From: a bacterium | GTDB lineage: Bacteria; Zhuqueibacterota; Zhuqueibacteria; Thermofontimicrobiales; Thermofontimicrobiaceae | Assembly (NCBI GenBank): GCA_011046315.1 | Contig: DSAU01000552.1 | Coordinates: forward strand, 1 to 20,892 | DNA length: 20,892 nt | Direction: 5' to 3' | In this document: positions 1-9,125 of the stretch, piece by piece | How positions within the stretch are numbered: the stretch's first letter is position 1 | Layout: each line of letters opens with the position of its first letter | Notes under the pieces: model-generated | Told to the model about the DNA's origin: nothing | The model's input: only the letters and a program-made list of their open reading frames with translations | Database searches by the model: none | Program-made: the position numbers and the translations under genes

Positions 1-632
1 ATCTACCGCTACCGATTCAATGCGATTCCCCGTTGCGTGGCTTACAGCTCCAACTGTGCTATGACACTAAACTGATTGATATTGGTGCACCAAAGCTGAC
101 AGACCGAACTAAAAACATGTCGCTCGATTTTCAAAAATCTGAAGGAAGTATCGATGTTCTTCTTTTCAATTTTGACAAAGATTTTATTGCTGCCGGCAGT
201 GGACCTGTTATCACCGTTCCGGTGGTCATCAAATCTCAATCGTTTGAAAGCTCGATGATTAAAATTGAGAATGTTATTTTAGCCGGGGTAAACTGTCAGC
301 CGGTGGCTGCGACCGGGATTGAAGATATCAGCGTTTCGATCAATGACTTATCCATGGACTATTCTCTGGCACAAAATTATCCCAATCCCTTCAATGCTGA
401 AACTGAAATTCAATATTACATTCCAATAACAGCGAAGGTGAATTTAACTATTTACAATTTATTGGGTGAGGAAATTATTACACTGGTGGATCAAAAACTG
501 CAAGCAGGCAGCCATCGGGTGCATTGGGACGGCAGAGATAAAAAAGGTTTCAATCTCCCAACCGGTATCTATTTGTACCGCATTCAGAGCGAGAACTATA
601 CCAAGACGCGCAAACTTGCTTTGATGAAGTAG
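1..632 (+). CDS. Secreted protein with cohesin-like domain and T9SS C-terminal sorting domain (5' end cut off by the window)
   Basis: The reading frame is open from the first bases to the stop at 630-632, so the start lies outside the window; the TTG at 33 need not be a start. The first visible part (to about codon 110) reads like a cohesin/dockerin-associated beta-sandwich: RGLQLQL, a YDTKLIDIG strand, and a later LLFNFDKDFIAAGSGPVITVPV segment, as in secreted FCB proteins. A linker leads to the type IX secretion tail, recognised by YSLAQNYPNPFN, a middle strand LTIYNLLGEEI, and the ending GIYLYRIQSENYTKTRKLALMK-like pattern with a basic C-terminus. The product should be exported across the outer membrane and anchored or released by the Por/T9SS machinery. 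It is the only gene on the plus strand and converges with the M16 protease. Its N-terminal function cannot be judged. Confidence 0.85.
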   Translation, partial: LPLPIQCDSPLRGLQLQLCYDTKLIDIGAPKLTDRTKNMSLDFQKSEGSIDVLLFNFDKDFIAAGSGPVITVPVVIKSQSFESSMIKIENVILAGVNCQPVAATGIEDISVSINDLSMDYSLAQNYPNPFNAETEIQYYIPITAKVNLTIYNLLGEEIITLVDQKLQAGSHRVHWDGRDKKGFNLPTGIYLYRIQSENYTKTRKLALMK

Positions 633-1040
633 GATGTCAGAAGTATAATTTTGCCAAGCTTAAAAATACATGATTGCCTTCACCAAAAAGTGAATCTAAT
701 CGTCGAGAAAAATTGGCAACGATTGAAGAAGCATAAGTCCTTTCTCGAATTATCCACGGACAGCAGCATTCCTTGGGTTGAATTGCATTCAGATGTCGTG
801 GTCCATATAAACTCGGCGATTGATCGGTGGAAACTATCTCCAAAACGACACTGCTGGCTGCGGGATTAGAATTAAAAAGGGAAACCCGGAGTTAAAAAGC
901 GAAATGGAGCAGCAACTCTATCATCTGCTGCTCCATTCTCGATTTTCAAAGATATGGGCGACTTAAAACGGCGTCACCGAAAAGTATCAGCAATGGGAAT
1001 ACCGGATTAAATACCCAATTGCCAGTCTTCGTCAATCAAC
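633..1040. other. Convergent intergenic region without a convincing gene
   Basis: About 400 bp separate the plus-strand T9SS gene from the end of the minus-strand M16 protease gene. Two overlapping short open frames on opposite strands (651-869 plus, 637-843 minus) have no recognisable motif, no Shine-Dalgarno sequence and no neighbour in operon spacing, so I do not call them. The only clear structure is the hairpin at 903-937. Confidence 0.6.
903..937 (-). terminator. Rho-independent-like terminator hairpin downstream of the M16 gene
   Basis: AATGGAGCAGCA (903-914) is a perfect 12-bp complement of TGCTGCTCCATT (926-937), with an 11-nt loop. Read on the minus strand the stem is followed by TCGCTTTTTAAC, a short U-rich tail. 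It lies about 100 nt past the stop of the M16 gene (1041). The downstream plus-strand tail (CTCGATTTTC) is weaker, so it probably serves mainly the minus strand but could act on both converging transcripts. Confidence 0.65.
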
Positions 1041-3770
1041 TTATTTGAATTGATCCAGTTCAGACTGTTCGATGGGGCCTGCGCCCACAACGACAATGTT
1101 TCGAGGATCAAAGTAGTAACGCATCACTCGCAGGACATCCTCCTTTGTAACCGCCATCACCCGATCAGCGTAATTATCAAAATAATCCAGCGGCATACCA
1201 TGATTGACCATATCAAAAACCAGCATCAGAATATCACCAGGTGTTTCGATCACCATCGGAAGCGTTCCGATAAAATAGCGCTTCGCTGCAATTAATTCTT
1301 TGTCCGTGACTTTTTCTTTGCGCATATTTTCAATTTCATGAATCGCGCTTTTCAACAACTGGCTTGCGGTCTCACTCTTAGTCGCGGATTGCATAAACCA
1401 CAATCCTCCTTTCTGCCGCTGGCGGGTGCGCACCGATACATTATATGCTAATCCCTGCTCATCCCGGATATTGACGCCCATTCGTGATGAAAGCGAGCTA
1501 CCGCCCAAAATGTGCACCGCCACATCAATAGCGTCAGTATCTGCATGTCCATGAGGCACCAACGTTCCGCCGATGCGCACATCCGCTTGTTTTTTTTCTG
1601 GCATTGGAAACACTTTGATTGCCCGGCCTTTAAACTTTTTAGGAGCTGCAAATTTTGCCAATTCAGGCGGATCAGCATGGCTCCATTTCCCAAAACCAGC
1701 GTTTAGTTTTTCGATAGTTTCTTCTAAGGTCAAATCCGACAATACACAAAGCACTGTGTGCTGCGGGCAATAATATTTTTGATGAAATGCTCTCAGGTCA
1801 TCGACCGTCAATTTCCTTAAAAATTCTTCGCCACCGGTGATCAACCTTCCGTAGGGATGAGTCTCACCATAAATAGTCTCGAACAAAAACCGCGATGTTT
1901 TCCAGCCAGCGCCGCCTTCAGCCCGACGCAGTATGGCAATCATTTGGTCGCGCACGATTTCTAAATCATCCGGGTTAAAAGCCGGATTGGTCAATATTTC
2001 GAAACCATAGAACAACAACGAATCCGCGTAATCTGTAAGCGCGCTGCCGCTGAAAGTGACGTCTTCAACACCACCACTCACTGAAAAACTGAACGGCACA
2101 AAATCCATCCGTTCCTTGAGGTACTCATTTGAAAAGGTCTGGGTGCCGCGATTCATCATTCTTCCGGTGAGCGCACCCAATCCCGGCTTTTCCAAATCTT
2201 CAGGACAATTACCGGTGCGGATGAAGCCGCGAACCGAAAAAATGGGCACAGTTTTATCGTGGACGAAATAAACCGGGATGCCGTTTGTGAGTCTTGCTTG
2301 CTGAATGCGCGGTGCAATTGGTTTTGGTTTTATCACGTCAATTTCATTATCTTCAACCGACACAACCTCACCCGAATTATAATAGAAGGTCGAATGATCC
2401 TCAGCCGAATCAATGGTTGAAAAAGATACCGTTGCCGAGTCTGCGGTTGACTTTGGCAACAAGTAACCAATTGTTACATGTTCCTGGTTGATATATTCCT
2501 TTGCCACTCGTTTGACATCTTCCAGTGTAACCGATTTTTGTTGTTGTTTCCATTCATCGTAAAATTTCCACGAGAGATAGGTTTCATAACGCGCCAATCT
2601 GCCGCCAATGGATGAAACCTTCATGTTCTCAAAAATCTCATTGTATTCCAACCGGTTCTTGGTTTTTTGAAGCTCGTAAACCGTTATTCCCTGTTGTTGA
2701 ATTTTATGAATCTCCTCAAAAATGATCTCTTTAACCCGCGGTAATTGTTCAATTTTTTCATGATTCGTCTCGATGCTTACAACTATTTGCCAGGGATCCT
2801 TGGCAAATCTGATTCTGGCAGAAACCCGGGTTACCATATTTTCATCGGTCACCAACCGTTTGTAGAGTCGAGAGGTGCTTCCACCGCCGAGGATTTTTGT
2901 AAAGACTCGTAATGCAGCGTTATCGGGATGTCCTATTGCCGGGGTATGCCAACCGATTTGCATCGAGGCTGTTTTAACATCCGACCGTTTTATTGTTACT
3001 ACCCGTTTGCTCTCCTGTAGTGGTTCTGAGGTTACGCTTTGTGCAACATCAGGTCCTGCTGGAATGTCGCCGAAATAGTGTTCCACTTTTTTTAACATTT
3101 CATCAGTTTCAAAATCGCCGACCAATACCAGCGTCGCATTATTGGGTGTATAATAGCTGCGATAAAAATTGAAAACATCTTCACGGCTGGTATTCTTGAT
3201 ATCATCCATCCAGCCGATAACAGGCCAATGATTCGGCGAACATTTAAACGCTATTGCATTGAATTCTTCTGAAAAAATGCCGCTCGGATTGTTTTCAGTG
3301 CGCATGCGCCGTTCTTCCATGATCACATCCAGCTCTTTTTCCAGTTCAACCGCATCAATGACGCAATTATACATTCTATCAGATTCAATAGCCAGTGCAA
3401 TATCAATTTTATTTTTAGGCATCTGTTCAAAGTAAGCCGTAATGTCATTTGAGGTAAATGCATTGAATACACCGGCGTTGTCTTTAATCAGTTTCGAGAT
3501 GACTCCCTTGGGATAAGTCGGCGTTCCTTTGAACATCATGTGTTCGGTAATATGAGCAATACCGGTCGATCCCACTCCCTCGTTCCTGGAGCCCACTTTA
3601 TATGCGAGTTGGGAATAGATGATCGGTGCGTTATGCATCTCAACTGACAGTACTTTCAAACCATTATCCAATATTGTCTCTACGACCTCGCCTTGTTGCG
3701 GCTGAGCAAAAACAACCGCCGTTAAAAACATCAAGGGTAATAAGTGTTTAAATAACTTCCGGACAATCAT
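1041..3770 (-). CDS. Tandem M16 (pitrilysin/PqqL-type) zinc metalloprotease, exported
   Basis: The 909-residue protein begins with a signal peptide (LLPLMFLTAVVFA, cleavage near residue 22), so it acts in the periplasm or beyond. The N-terminal M16 domain has the inverted zinc motif HITEH at 73-77 (two His ligands, catalytic Glu76) and the third ligand in MEERR (E152/E153), the expected 75 or so residues later. The family motif LGGGSTSRLYKRL follows near 294. The second half, from about 490, is a non-catalytic M16 domain: the place of HxxEH is taken by LTGRMMNRGT, and a second LGGSSLSSRMG substrate-binding motif appears near the end. Two halves in one chain of about 900 residues match FusC and PqqL, which degrade peptides or imported proteins. 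The start is an ATG with GGAGGAAAG 5-8 nt upstream. A terminator-like hairpin separates it from the Asp-box gene, so it probably has its own transcript. Confidence 0.93.
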   Translation of the reverse strand: MIVRKLFKHLLPLMFLTAVVFAQPQQGEVVETILDNGLKVLSVEMHNAPIIYSQLAYKVGSRNEGVGSTGIAHITEHMMFKGTPTYPKGVISKLIKDNAGVFNAFTSNDITAYFEQMPKNKIDIALAIESDRMYNCVIDAVELEKELDVIMEERRMRTENNPSGIFSEEFNAIAFKCSPNHWPVIGWMDDIKNTSREDVFNFYRSYYTPNNATLVLVGDFETDEMLKKVEHYFGDIPAGPDVAQSVTSEPLQESKRVVTIKRSDVKTASMQIGWHTPAIGHPDNAALRVFTKILGGGSTSRLYKRLVTDENMVTRVSARIRFAKDPWQIVVSIETNHEKIEQLPRVKEIIFEEIHKIQQQGITVYELQKTKNRLEYNEIFENMKVSSIGGRLARYETYLSWKFYDEWKQQQKSVTLEDVKRVAKEYINQEHVTIGYLLPKSTADSATVSFSTIDSAEDHSTFYYNSGEVVSVEDNEIDVIKPKPIAPRIQQARLTNGIPVYFVHDKTVPIFSVRGFIRTGNCPEDLEKPGLGALTGRMMNRGTQTFSNEYLKERMDFVPFSFSVSGGVEDVTFSGSALTDYADSLLFYGFEILTNPAFNPDDLEIVRDQMIAILRRAEGGAGWKTSRFLFETIYGETHPYGRLITGGEEFLRKLTVDDLRAFHQKYYCPQHTVLCVLSDLTLEETIEKLNAGFGKWSHADPPELAKFAAPKKFKGRAIKVFPMPEKKQADVRIGGTLVPHGHADTDAIDVAVHILGGSSLSSRMGVNIRDEQGLAYNVSVRTRQRQKGGLWFMQSATKSETASQLLKSAIHEIENMRKEKVTDKELIAAKRYFIGTLPMVIETPGDILMLVFDMVNHGMPLDYFDNYADRVMAVTKEDVLRVMRYYFDPRNIVVVGAGPIEQSELDQFK

Positions 3771-3823
3771 AATTCTTTCCTCCGATTAAAAATATTGCTG
3801 ATACAGAACGAAATATTTTGATA

Positions 3824-3845
3824 GCTCCTTCATCAGCCAAGGAGC
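3824..3845 (-). promoter_or_regulatory. Hairpin in the leader of the M16 gene
   Basis: On the minus strand GCTCCTT pairs perfectly with AAGGAGC around an 8-nt loop (GGCTGATG), 54-75 nt before the M16 ATG. No U-tract follows (TATCAAAATATTTC), so it is not a standard terminator. It may be a 5'-UTR stem that affects translation or stability, or a second weak end point for the upstream transcript. Function unknown. Confidence 0.4.
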
Positions 3846-3917
3846 ACTCAGTCGGGCTACACTTTCGAACCGATCAAATTATTTAGATTTGAATAATTCC
3901 TATTCGTCATATTTAAA

Positions 3918-3947
3918 AGGAGAGCGAATCAGATGACCCGCTCTCCT
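3918..3947 (-). terminator. Rho-independent-like terminator downstream of the Asp-box gene
   Basis: AGGAGAGCG (3918-3926) and CGCTCTCCT (3939-3947) form a 9-bp stem with a 12-nt loop; on the minus strand it is followed by TTTTAAAT. It lies about 100 nt beyond the stop of the T9SS Asp-box gene (4049) and before the M16 gene, so it should end the cassette A transcript at least in part. Confidence 0.65.
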
Positions 3948-4048
3948 CCAATTTTTATAATTAGCAGCTTCCCCGATTTGGCATCTTCCCGAAACCGGGC
4001 TTGACTATTCTTTAAGCAAAATTATAGAACTACTTTTTACAACAAATT

Positions 4049-6289
4049 CTACTTGAGCAATAGCATTTTCTTTGTTTGTGAAAAACCTTCTGCTTCAAGA
4101 CGGTAGAAATAAATGCCGCTCGGCATGTTTGCGGCTTCCCAATTTATCTGGTAACTGCCAGCGTCTTTGTTGGAATCAACTAAGATGGCAATTTGCTGTC
4201 CCATCGCGTTAAACACCGTCAATTTGACTGTCGATCTCCCTGGCAATTCATAGCTAATTGTCGTTGAGGGATTAAACGGATTGGGATAGTTGTGGTGCAA
4301 TGAAAAATCCCTTATGGGAGAATGCTCCGTAACATTCACACTGCTTTCGCGATGGGGCATTTTCAAAATATAACCCATGCTGCCAAATGCATAATAATCG
4401 CCGTTCGGCATAAATTTTGAGCCGTACAAATAAACAGTCTTTCCGGTAATCGGATTAATTTCCTCAGTCCAGGTATCGCCGCCATCTTCGGTTTTGAGGA
4501 TGACGCCATTATTTCCGGTGGCGTATCCGATCTGACCATAGAATTCGAGACTGAAGAGATTCAAACCTTGATAGGATAGTTTGTCATGAAACACCGTTGA
4601 CCAGGTCTCGCCATAGTCGCTGCTTTTGACGATCAATCCCTTGATATCACCGCTGGTTGTGGCGTCATATCCGGCGATCACCAACGTCGAATCATCCACG
4701 AATTCCATGTCATACAGATAGCACTTACTCAGATCTGTGACACTGATCGGCAGCCAACTGGTGTCGCCCTGTGTGGTTTTGAGAATTCGTTGCTCTTTGT
4801 AATCCAAAAGGTAACCGGTATTTTCATCTTTAAAAATTACCCGGTACAATCCGGTGCCGACCTTATCCACTTCTTTCCAGGTCTGACCGCCATCTGTGGT
4901 CTTCCATAATGTCCCACCGCTATCTCCCAAATAGCCGGTATTGTCATCGAGGAAAGCCATATCCTGAGCGTAACTACTGAGGCCAGAGTCAGCATTGAGT
5001 ATCTCAACCCAACTGGCGCCATCATCCTGGGTCAACATCAGTGACTTGTAGCCCATCAAAAAACCCATTCCGTTTTTAAAATACGCATTTCTTAAATTGG
5101 GGTAATTTCCCAACATGGCTAAATGGGGCAACGGCAAATTGTCAGGATCGCCATAGCTGTACATTCCCTTCAGCGCAGCCAGACATAATTTATCACCATC
5201 CACAACCGCGCCGGCTTGCCAACTGGTCGCTACCCAGTTGGTAACCGGCTGAAAAACTATACTTCCTGGTGAAGCCCCATATATCACCGACCCTGCCATG
5301 ACCAGTCCCTGATTCCATGATGTGAACCAGAATGAATCAAAGGAATCTCCGTAGTCCAATTCATAGGTGACGAACGATGCGCCGCCGTCATCGCTGAAAT
5401 AAAGTCTGCCGTCTTTGCCGCCGACCCAGAATTCGTTTTCATTCAGCACATATATTGCCGGTAAATAGGTATTGGTGGTTACAAAATGTTCGGGTGTTTC
5501 GATCTGATCCCAATAGGTTTGTCCGCCGTTAGTGGTTTTATAGACATATCCGTAATAACCAGCAGCATAGCCCACACTGTCATTGACGAACATCATGTCA
5601 TAAATCCTGCCCGAAGTCCCGCCTTTGAAATTGCCGGCAATCATGGTCCAAGTTTCACCGCCATCTTCGGTGCGGAAATAATCGCCCTGTGTCCCGCCAG
5701 CAACCGCATGGCCGTGTAATTCATCGGTGAAAAAGATTTGGGACAATTTGTAATTCATATCTTCATTGTCCTGGCGCGTGAGCACCGGTTCTGCTAAATT
5801 TTCGACCTTGACGACATACCCTTTTCGTGGACTGCTGGTTCCACCGCAGACCCAGAAAAGATTCCCAAATGGACCGTGAACCCATTCAAAAGTAACGTCA
5901 ACATAAGCCGTGTCAGAAAGATCGGTCCAACTATCTCCGGCATCGGTAGAAACCATGATCGTTCCTTTACTGCCGACCACAACCACCGTATCGCCCCAGG
6001 CTGCCATGCGGTAGGTATAATAACTCAATTCTTCTTCGGGATTCGCCGGATCAAAACGGGTTGGTAAATCTGTTTTTTGAGACCATGTTAAATCGGGAAA
6101 GCTGGTATATTCCCAGATTGAATGGTCGCATAGCGCAAATCCACGATCCTGACTGACGGCTGCAATTTGATCAAGCGAACTGTTAAAATCAAATTGTTTG
6201 ACTACTTCCCATTCCTGTGCCGTCAGGTTAAGGCTGATTAGACAACTTATCAGCAGAGCCAACACAAATTTGGTAGCATTTTTTACCAT
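4049..6289 (-). CDS. Secreted Asp-box (BNR/YCF48-like) beta-propeller protein with T9SS sorting domain
   Basis: The 746-residue protein has a signal peptide (residues 1-24, ending LNLTA) and at least eight Asp-box turns of the S/T-x-D-x-G-x-T/S-W type: STDAGDSW 114, TEDGGETW 207, TTNGGQTY 252, SDDGGASF 299, TQDDGASW 420, TTDGGQTW 464, SSDYGETW 556 and TEDGGDTW 600. Between them recur short strands such as DEN/DNTGYL, as in YCF48/photosystem II stability-factor-like propellers. Residues 662-746 are a T9SS C-terminal domain starting FSLHHNYPNPFNPSTTISY and ending QTKKMLLLK. The protein should therefore be a beta-propeller delivered to the cell surface or medium. Sialidase activity is not implied: Asp boxes alone are structural. 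It starts 88 bp after the upstream barrel gene, with AAGGAGAG before the ATG, and may be the last gene of the cassette A transcript. Confidence 0.9.
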   Translation of the reverse strand: MVKNATKFVLALLISCLISLNLTAQEWEVVKQFDFNSSLDQIAAVSQDRGFALCDHSIWEYTSFPDLTWSQKTDLPTRFDPANPEEELSYYTYRMAAWGDTVVVVGSKGTIMVSTDAGDSWTDLSDTAYVDVTFEWVHGPFGNLFWVCGGTSSPRKGYVVKVENLAEPVLTRQDNEDMNYKLSQIFFTDELHGHAVAGGTQGDYFRTEDGGETWTMIAGNFKGGTSGRIYDMMFVNDSVGYAAGYYGYVYKTTNGGQTYWDQIETPEHFVTTNTYLPAIYVLNENEFWVGGKDGRLYFSDDGGASFVTYELDYGDSFDSFWFTSWNQGLVMAGSVIYGASPGSIVFQPVTNWVATSWQAGAVVDGDKLCLAALKGMYSYGDPDNLPLPHLAMLGNYPNLRNAYFKNGMGFLMGYKSLMLTQDDGASWVEILNADSGLSSYAQDMAFLDDNTGYLGDSGGTLWKTTDGGQTWKEVDKVGTGLYRVIFKDENTGYLLDYKEQRILKTTQGDTSWLPISVTDLSKCYLYDMEFVDDSTLVIAGYDATTSGDIKGLIVKSSDYGETWSTVFHDKLSYQGLNLFSLEFYGQIGYATGNNGVILKTEDGGDTWTEEINPITGKTVYLYGSKFMPNGDYYAFGSMGYILKMPHRESSVNVTEHSPIRDFSLHHNYPNPFNPSTTISYELPGRSTVKLTVFNAMGQQIAILVDSNKDAGSYQINWEAANMPSGIYFYRLEAEGFSQTKKMLLLK

Positions 6290-6377
6290 AATGCTCTCCT
6301 TCTTTTAGGTTATGTTATAAATTAAGAATTAATTTTGTTTTTTGTTTAAATTAACATAGCAAGAGTTGACCACAAAA

Positions 6378-7874
6378 TCAGAGCCATTGAGTGATCTGCA
6401 CTACAAGGAAGAAATTATCCCGGTTACCTGCGAGCAAATTCGGAGTTACTCTATCAAACAAGCCGGTTATCTCAACCTCGACATTGTTAATGCGAATCAT
6501 CGAACCCAGCGTAATTTGTCGGAATTTGACCGGATCAAGGCTGAGGTGATATTCGGCGATCCGTTTGCCGGTAGCGCCGCCCGCTCGCAGAACAAAATCT
6601 GACAAGACGTACAGTTCTCCACCACCGCGAATAAAACTCACATTATTTTCTCGTTGCCATTGATAATTTTGATAATAATTCCTTTTTTCCTCTTGATGAG
6701 AGACGGCAAAATATTCCACACCAAATTGAAACGGAAGCTTCTGCGGAATGAACGCCGCACCGAAACCATAAGTGAATCCATGACCTTCCATCTCCTCAAA
6801 AACGGTCTGGTAGCGGGGGGTTCGCGCCCATTTATCCCATTGATGCCAGCCAATTTTAATTCCCAAATTTAACGGCAACTGAGCCGGCCGAATTCGGCAG
6901 ATAGCTTCAGCCCAGGGCTGTTGTTTTTGCCAGCTCCCATAATCATCAATATCGCGTTTCCCGGAAGAGCTGCCTTCATCAATTTGTTTATGGTCAAGCT
7001 TGTAGCCGCCTTTTATAGCGAAAATGAAGTTTTCGGATGCACGGTAGATCATTGCACCATCAACGCCATATCCATTTTCGCGGGTTGTTCGATCATAAGT
7101 TGTTGCGTTCTCATTTTTAACCAACAGGCTGTCTCCAAAAAATTTATAAATCACCGGATAATCCAATAAAAAAGATTTGTTCGCATTTAACCGGTATTGA
7201 ACTGAAAACGGTCGAAACGCCAACGCAACAGAAACTTTCCGGTGGAGCGTTAAGTTGGCGCCAATCACTCCCCAAATCATCCTGCCGTCGATTTTGGTCT
7301 TGGTCGGTTCTCGTTTTAAACCATCCTGCAAGCGGTATTGTATTTGTGCACCCAACGCCAGCCAGGAATTAATACGCCGACCATATTCAAATCCCAGTTT
7401 GGGACCGTAGTAATCAAAGGTTCCGGTGGTAGTGTCAATCGGTGTAAAAATATCACGATATGGTTGATATTCAAGTGCCCGGTAAACACTCCTTAATTCC
7501 TCAACATAGTATTGGATAAATCCACGAAACACACTGCTGTCAGCCATGACTTCAACTCCCTCTGCAAGCGCGTTAAATTGGAGTTGAGATTGGGGATCCA
7601 TCTCACGGCGAAAGTCGCCGCGGCTGAAATCGCTCCAGGTTCCGGCTTTTAACCAGCGTTGTTTTTGATCATCAGCCAAGCCCGCCGGATTATCGGCAAA
7701 ATCGTACACATTCAACTGGTTATCCCTATCACAAAACACAAGCTTCCCGCCTCCCATCGAGATAAGTCGCGGATTAAAATGCTGAGATTGAACAGGAAAA
7801 AATGATAATAATAATATTAACAAAACGAAAAGCGATGTATTACAGGTAACCTTCCGATTCACATTAACCCTCAT
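6378..7874 (-). CDS. Outer-membrane beta-barrel protein of cassette A (DUF6850-like)
   Basis: About 498 residues with an N-terminal signal peptide (hydrophobic core LFVLLILLLSFF, ending VQSQ). The mature N-terminus SMGGGK...DNPAGLA resembles the opening of FadL/PorV-type outer-membrane proteins, and the rest alternates polar and aromatic residues as amphipathic strands do. It corresponds in position and length to the barrel at 14209-15714. The shared features are a DGLKxxxxxT motif at 184-194 and a WARTPRYQTV motif (WARHPNYNTV in the paralogue), but overall similarity looks low. From memory, a DUF6850 barrel is found beside DUF4876 and TonB-dependent receptors in Bacteroides-type genomes; this assignment is tentative. 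The start is uncertain: ATG at 7874 (TTG at 7877 precedes it) lacks a Shine-Dalgarno sequence, whereas a GTG at 7862 has GAGGG five nt upstream. Either leaves the signal peptide intact. The gene begins 44-60 bp after the DUF4876 gene. Confidence 0.8.
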   Translation of the reverse strand: MRVNVNRKVTCNTSLFVLLILLLSFFPVQSQHFNPRLISMGGGKLVFCDRDNQLNVYDFADNPAGLADDQKQRWLKAGTWSDFSRGDFRREMDPQSQLQFNALAEGVEVMADSSVFRGFIQYYVEELRSVYRALEYQPYRDIFTPIDTTTGTFDYYGPKLGFEYGRRINSWLALGAQIQYRLQDGLKREPTKTKIDGRMIWGVIGANLTLHRKVSVALAFRPFSVQYRLNANKSFLLDYPVIYKFFGDSLLVKNENATTYDRTTRENGYGVDGAMIYRASENFIFAIKGGYKLDHKQIDEGSSSGKRDIDDYGSWQKQQPWAEAICRIRPAQLPLNLGIKIGWHQWDKWARTPRYQTVFEEMEGHGFTYGFGAAFIPQKLPFQFGVEYFAVSHQEEKRNYYQNYQWQRENNVSFIRGGGELYVLSDFVLRAGGATGKRIAEYHLSLDPVKFRQITLGSMIRINNVEVEITGLFDRVTPNLLAGNRDNFFLVVQITQWL

Positions 7875-7921
7875 CAAAATTGCAGTAATAATTTTGTTAT
7901 TGTTATAATGACATTAGCGGA

Positions 7922-9064
7922 TTAATATCCCGGAGTTGGGCGATCCAAAATAATAAAATCCACCGTGCTATTATTGGTATCAAACCCGGGACGGATGCGC
8001 TGTATTGACATGCCGCTGTATTTTCGCATTGACTTATCCGGCATCACGCCGGCAGAACCTTTATCAATCCGATCGTCCAATCGGAGGATGGCGTCTTTAT
8101 TGCTGGTGTATTCCACACCGTCGATGATGGTATCAATATCAATTCCATCGCAATAGTCGCTGTCAACACCGGATGCCAGTAAAATAATATCGCCACTGAC
8201 ATTCATCATAAAATCAACCGTTGTCTCGGGACCACATTCACCGGTGATAATATTGACATAATCCGGAATGTCCGGATCGTTTGGGTCCCTAAAATAATAG
8301 GGATTATAAAACTCATAATTCGCATTAGACAGATCAATACTGGTTGGAATAATGCTGCTATGGTCAATCGCATCACCGGCTATCACCGCATATTCACCCG
8401 GCGCCAATGGGTGTTCTCTGCCATTAATCGGATCTCCGGGTAATTGAAATGCGTACACAAAACAACGATGCTCGGTGCCATCGGACTCATCAAAATAAAA
8501 ATAGTCCAGCGCGCCATCATTATCGTTATCTTTACCTGCAAGGGCATACCCACCGCCGCGGATGATGATTGTGCCGTCCAGATAGACTGTATCAATACCA
8601 CCATTATAGAGTTCAATAAACTGATCGTAAAAATAAAATTCATTATTTACCGGACCAGCGTAATAAATCTCATTGATCTTCAAGCCTGCGGTATTCAATC
8701 GCATCATGACGGTCAATGAAAGTTTATCCCCAGCCGATATGATCACTTTTTCGCTTCCGATATAACCAATGTTTTCATCGAGAGTTTTGCGGGCAGAGAC
8801 CACATATTCAGAAGAAGCCAACGAGTCAAACTGAGTGGCACCGCTGCTGTCTGTTATCTGGATACGCCCTTTTTCGCCCAAATGAGAAATACATTGAACT
8901 TCAGCGCCAACAACCGGTTCATTGAAATCATCAACAACAGTTACTATGAGAATTCCGGTACCTTCCAGTTTAGTCGGTTTTTTTAATCCGCAATCAAACA
9001 TCAAAAAAACGGAAATCAAAATCAATGCAAACCAAAATGATATTGGAATTTTTTTCTTGCTCAT
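7922..9064 (-). CDS. DUF4876-like surface protein of cassette A, with carboxypeptidase-regulatory-like and lamin-tail-like domains
   Basis: A 380-residue protein starting at ATG 9064, chosen because AAGGAG lies 7 nt upstream and a signal sequence (KKKIPISFWFALILISVFL) follows at once. The frame stays open to 9265, but that extension overlaps the receptor gene and has no signal. A cysteine at 25 suggests a lipoprotein, although the box MFDC is atypical (Asp at -1). Residues 36-123 look like a carboxypeptidase-regulatory-like beta-sandwich. From about 129 the protein has the DUF4876 pattern: INEIYYAGP, FYDQFIELYN, VYLDG, then REHPLAPGEYAVIAGDAIDHS, TIIDGVEYTSN, and a closing NNSTVDF...RPTP. Residues 179-187 (DNDNDGALD) resemble a calcium-binding DxDxDGxxD loop that the paralogue lacks. 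Its role next to the receptor is probably ligand capture or a lid on the outer face; this is inference. Confidence 0.85.
   Translation of the reverse strand: MSKKKIPISFWFALILISVFLMFDCGLKKPTKLEGTGILIVTVVDDFNEPVVGAEVQCISHLGEKGRIQITDSSGATQFDSLASSEYVVSARKTLDENIGYIGSEKVIISAGDKLSLTVMMRLNTAGLKINEIYYAGPVNNEFYFYDQFIELYNGGIDTVYLDGTIIIRGGGYALAGKDNDNDGALDYFYFDESDGTEHRCFVYAFQLPGDPINGREHPLAPGEYAVIAGDAIDHSSIIPTSIDLSNANYEFYNPYYFRDPNDPDIPDYVNIITGECGPETTVDFMMNVSGDIILLASGVDSDYCDGIDIDTIIDGVEYTSNKDAILRLDDRIDKGSAGVMPDKSMRKYSGMSIQRIRPGFDTNNSTVDFIILDRPTPGY
8504..8530 (-). other. Putative calcium-binding loop in the DUF4876 protein of cassette A
   Basis: Encodes DNDNDGALD (residues 179-187), spaced as in dockerin, EF-hand and thrombospondin type 3 loops. 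It lies in a cassette-A-specific insertion; the equivalent part of the cassette B protein (AYPRDADYVYSKN) has no such spacing. Confidence 0.5.
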
Positions 9065-9125
9065 GGCAATGCTCCTTATTTTAAGTAGCGAATTGATGAT
9101 GATGTGGTTTCGAGTGAACCGACAA

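Noticed and set aside
637..869. Overlapping short frames of about 70 codons on both strands next to the first gene
   Set aside because: No recognisable family, start signals or operon context; mutually exclusive shadows.
4049..6289. Sialidase
   Set aside because: Asp boxes occur in many non-enzymatic propellers; the arginine triad and RIP motif of sialidases are not visible.
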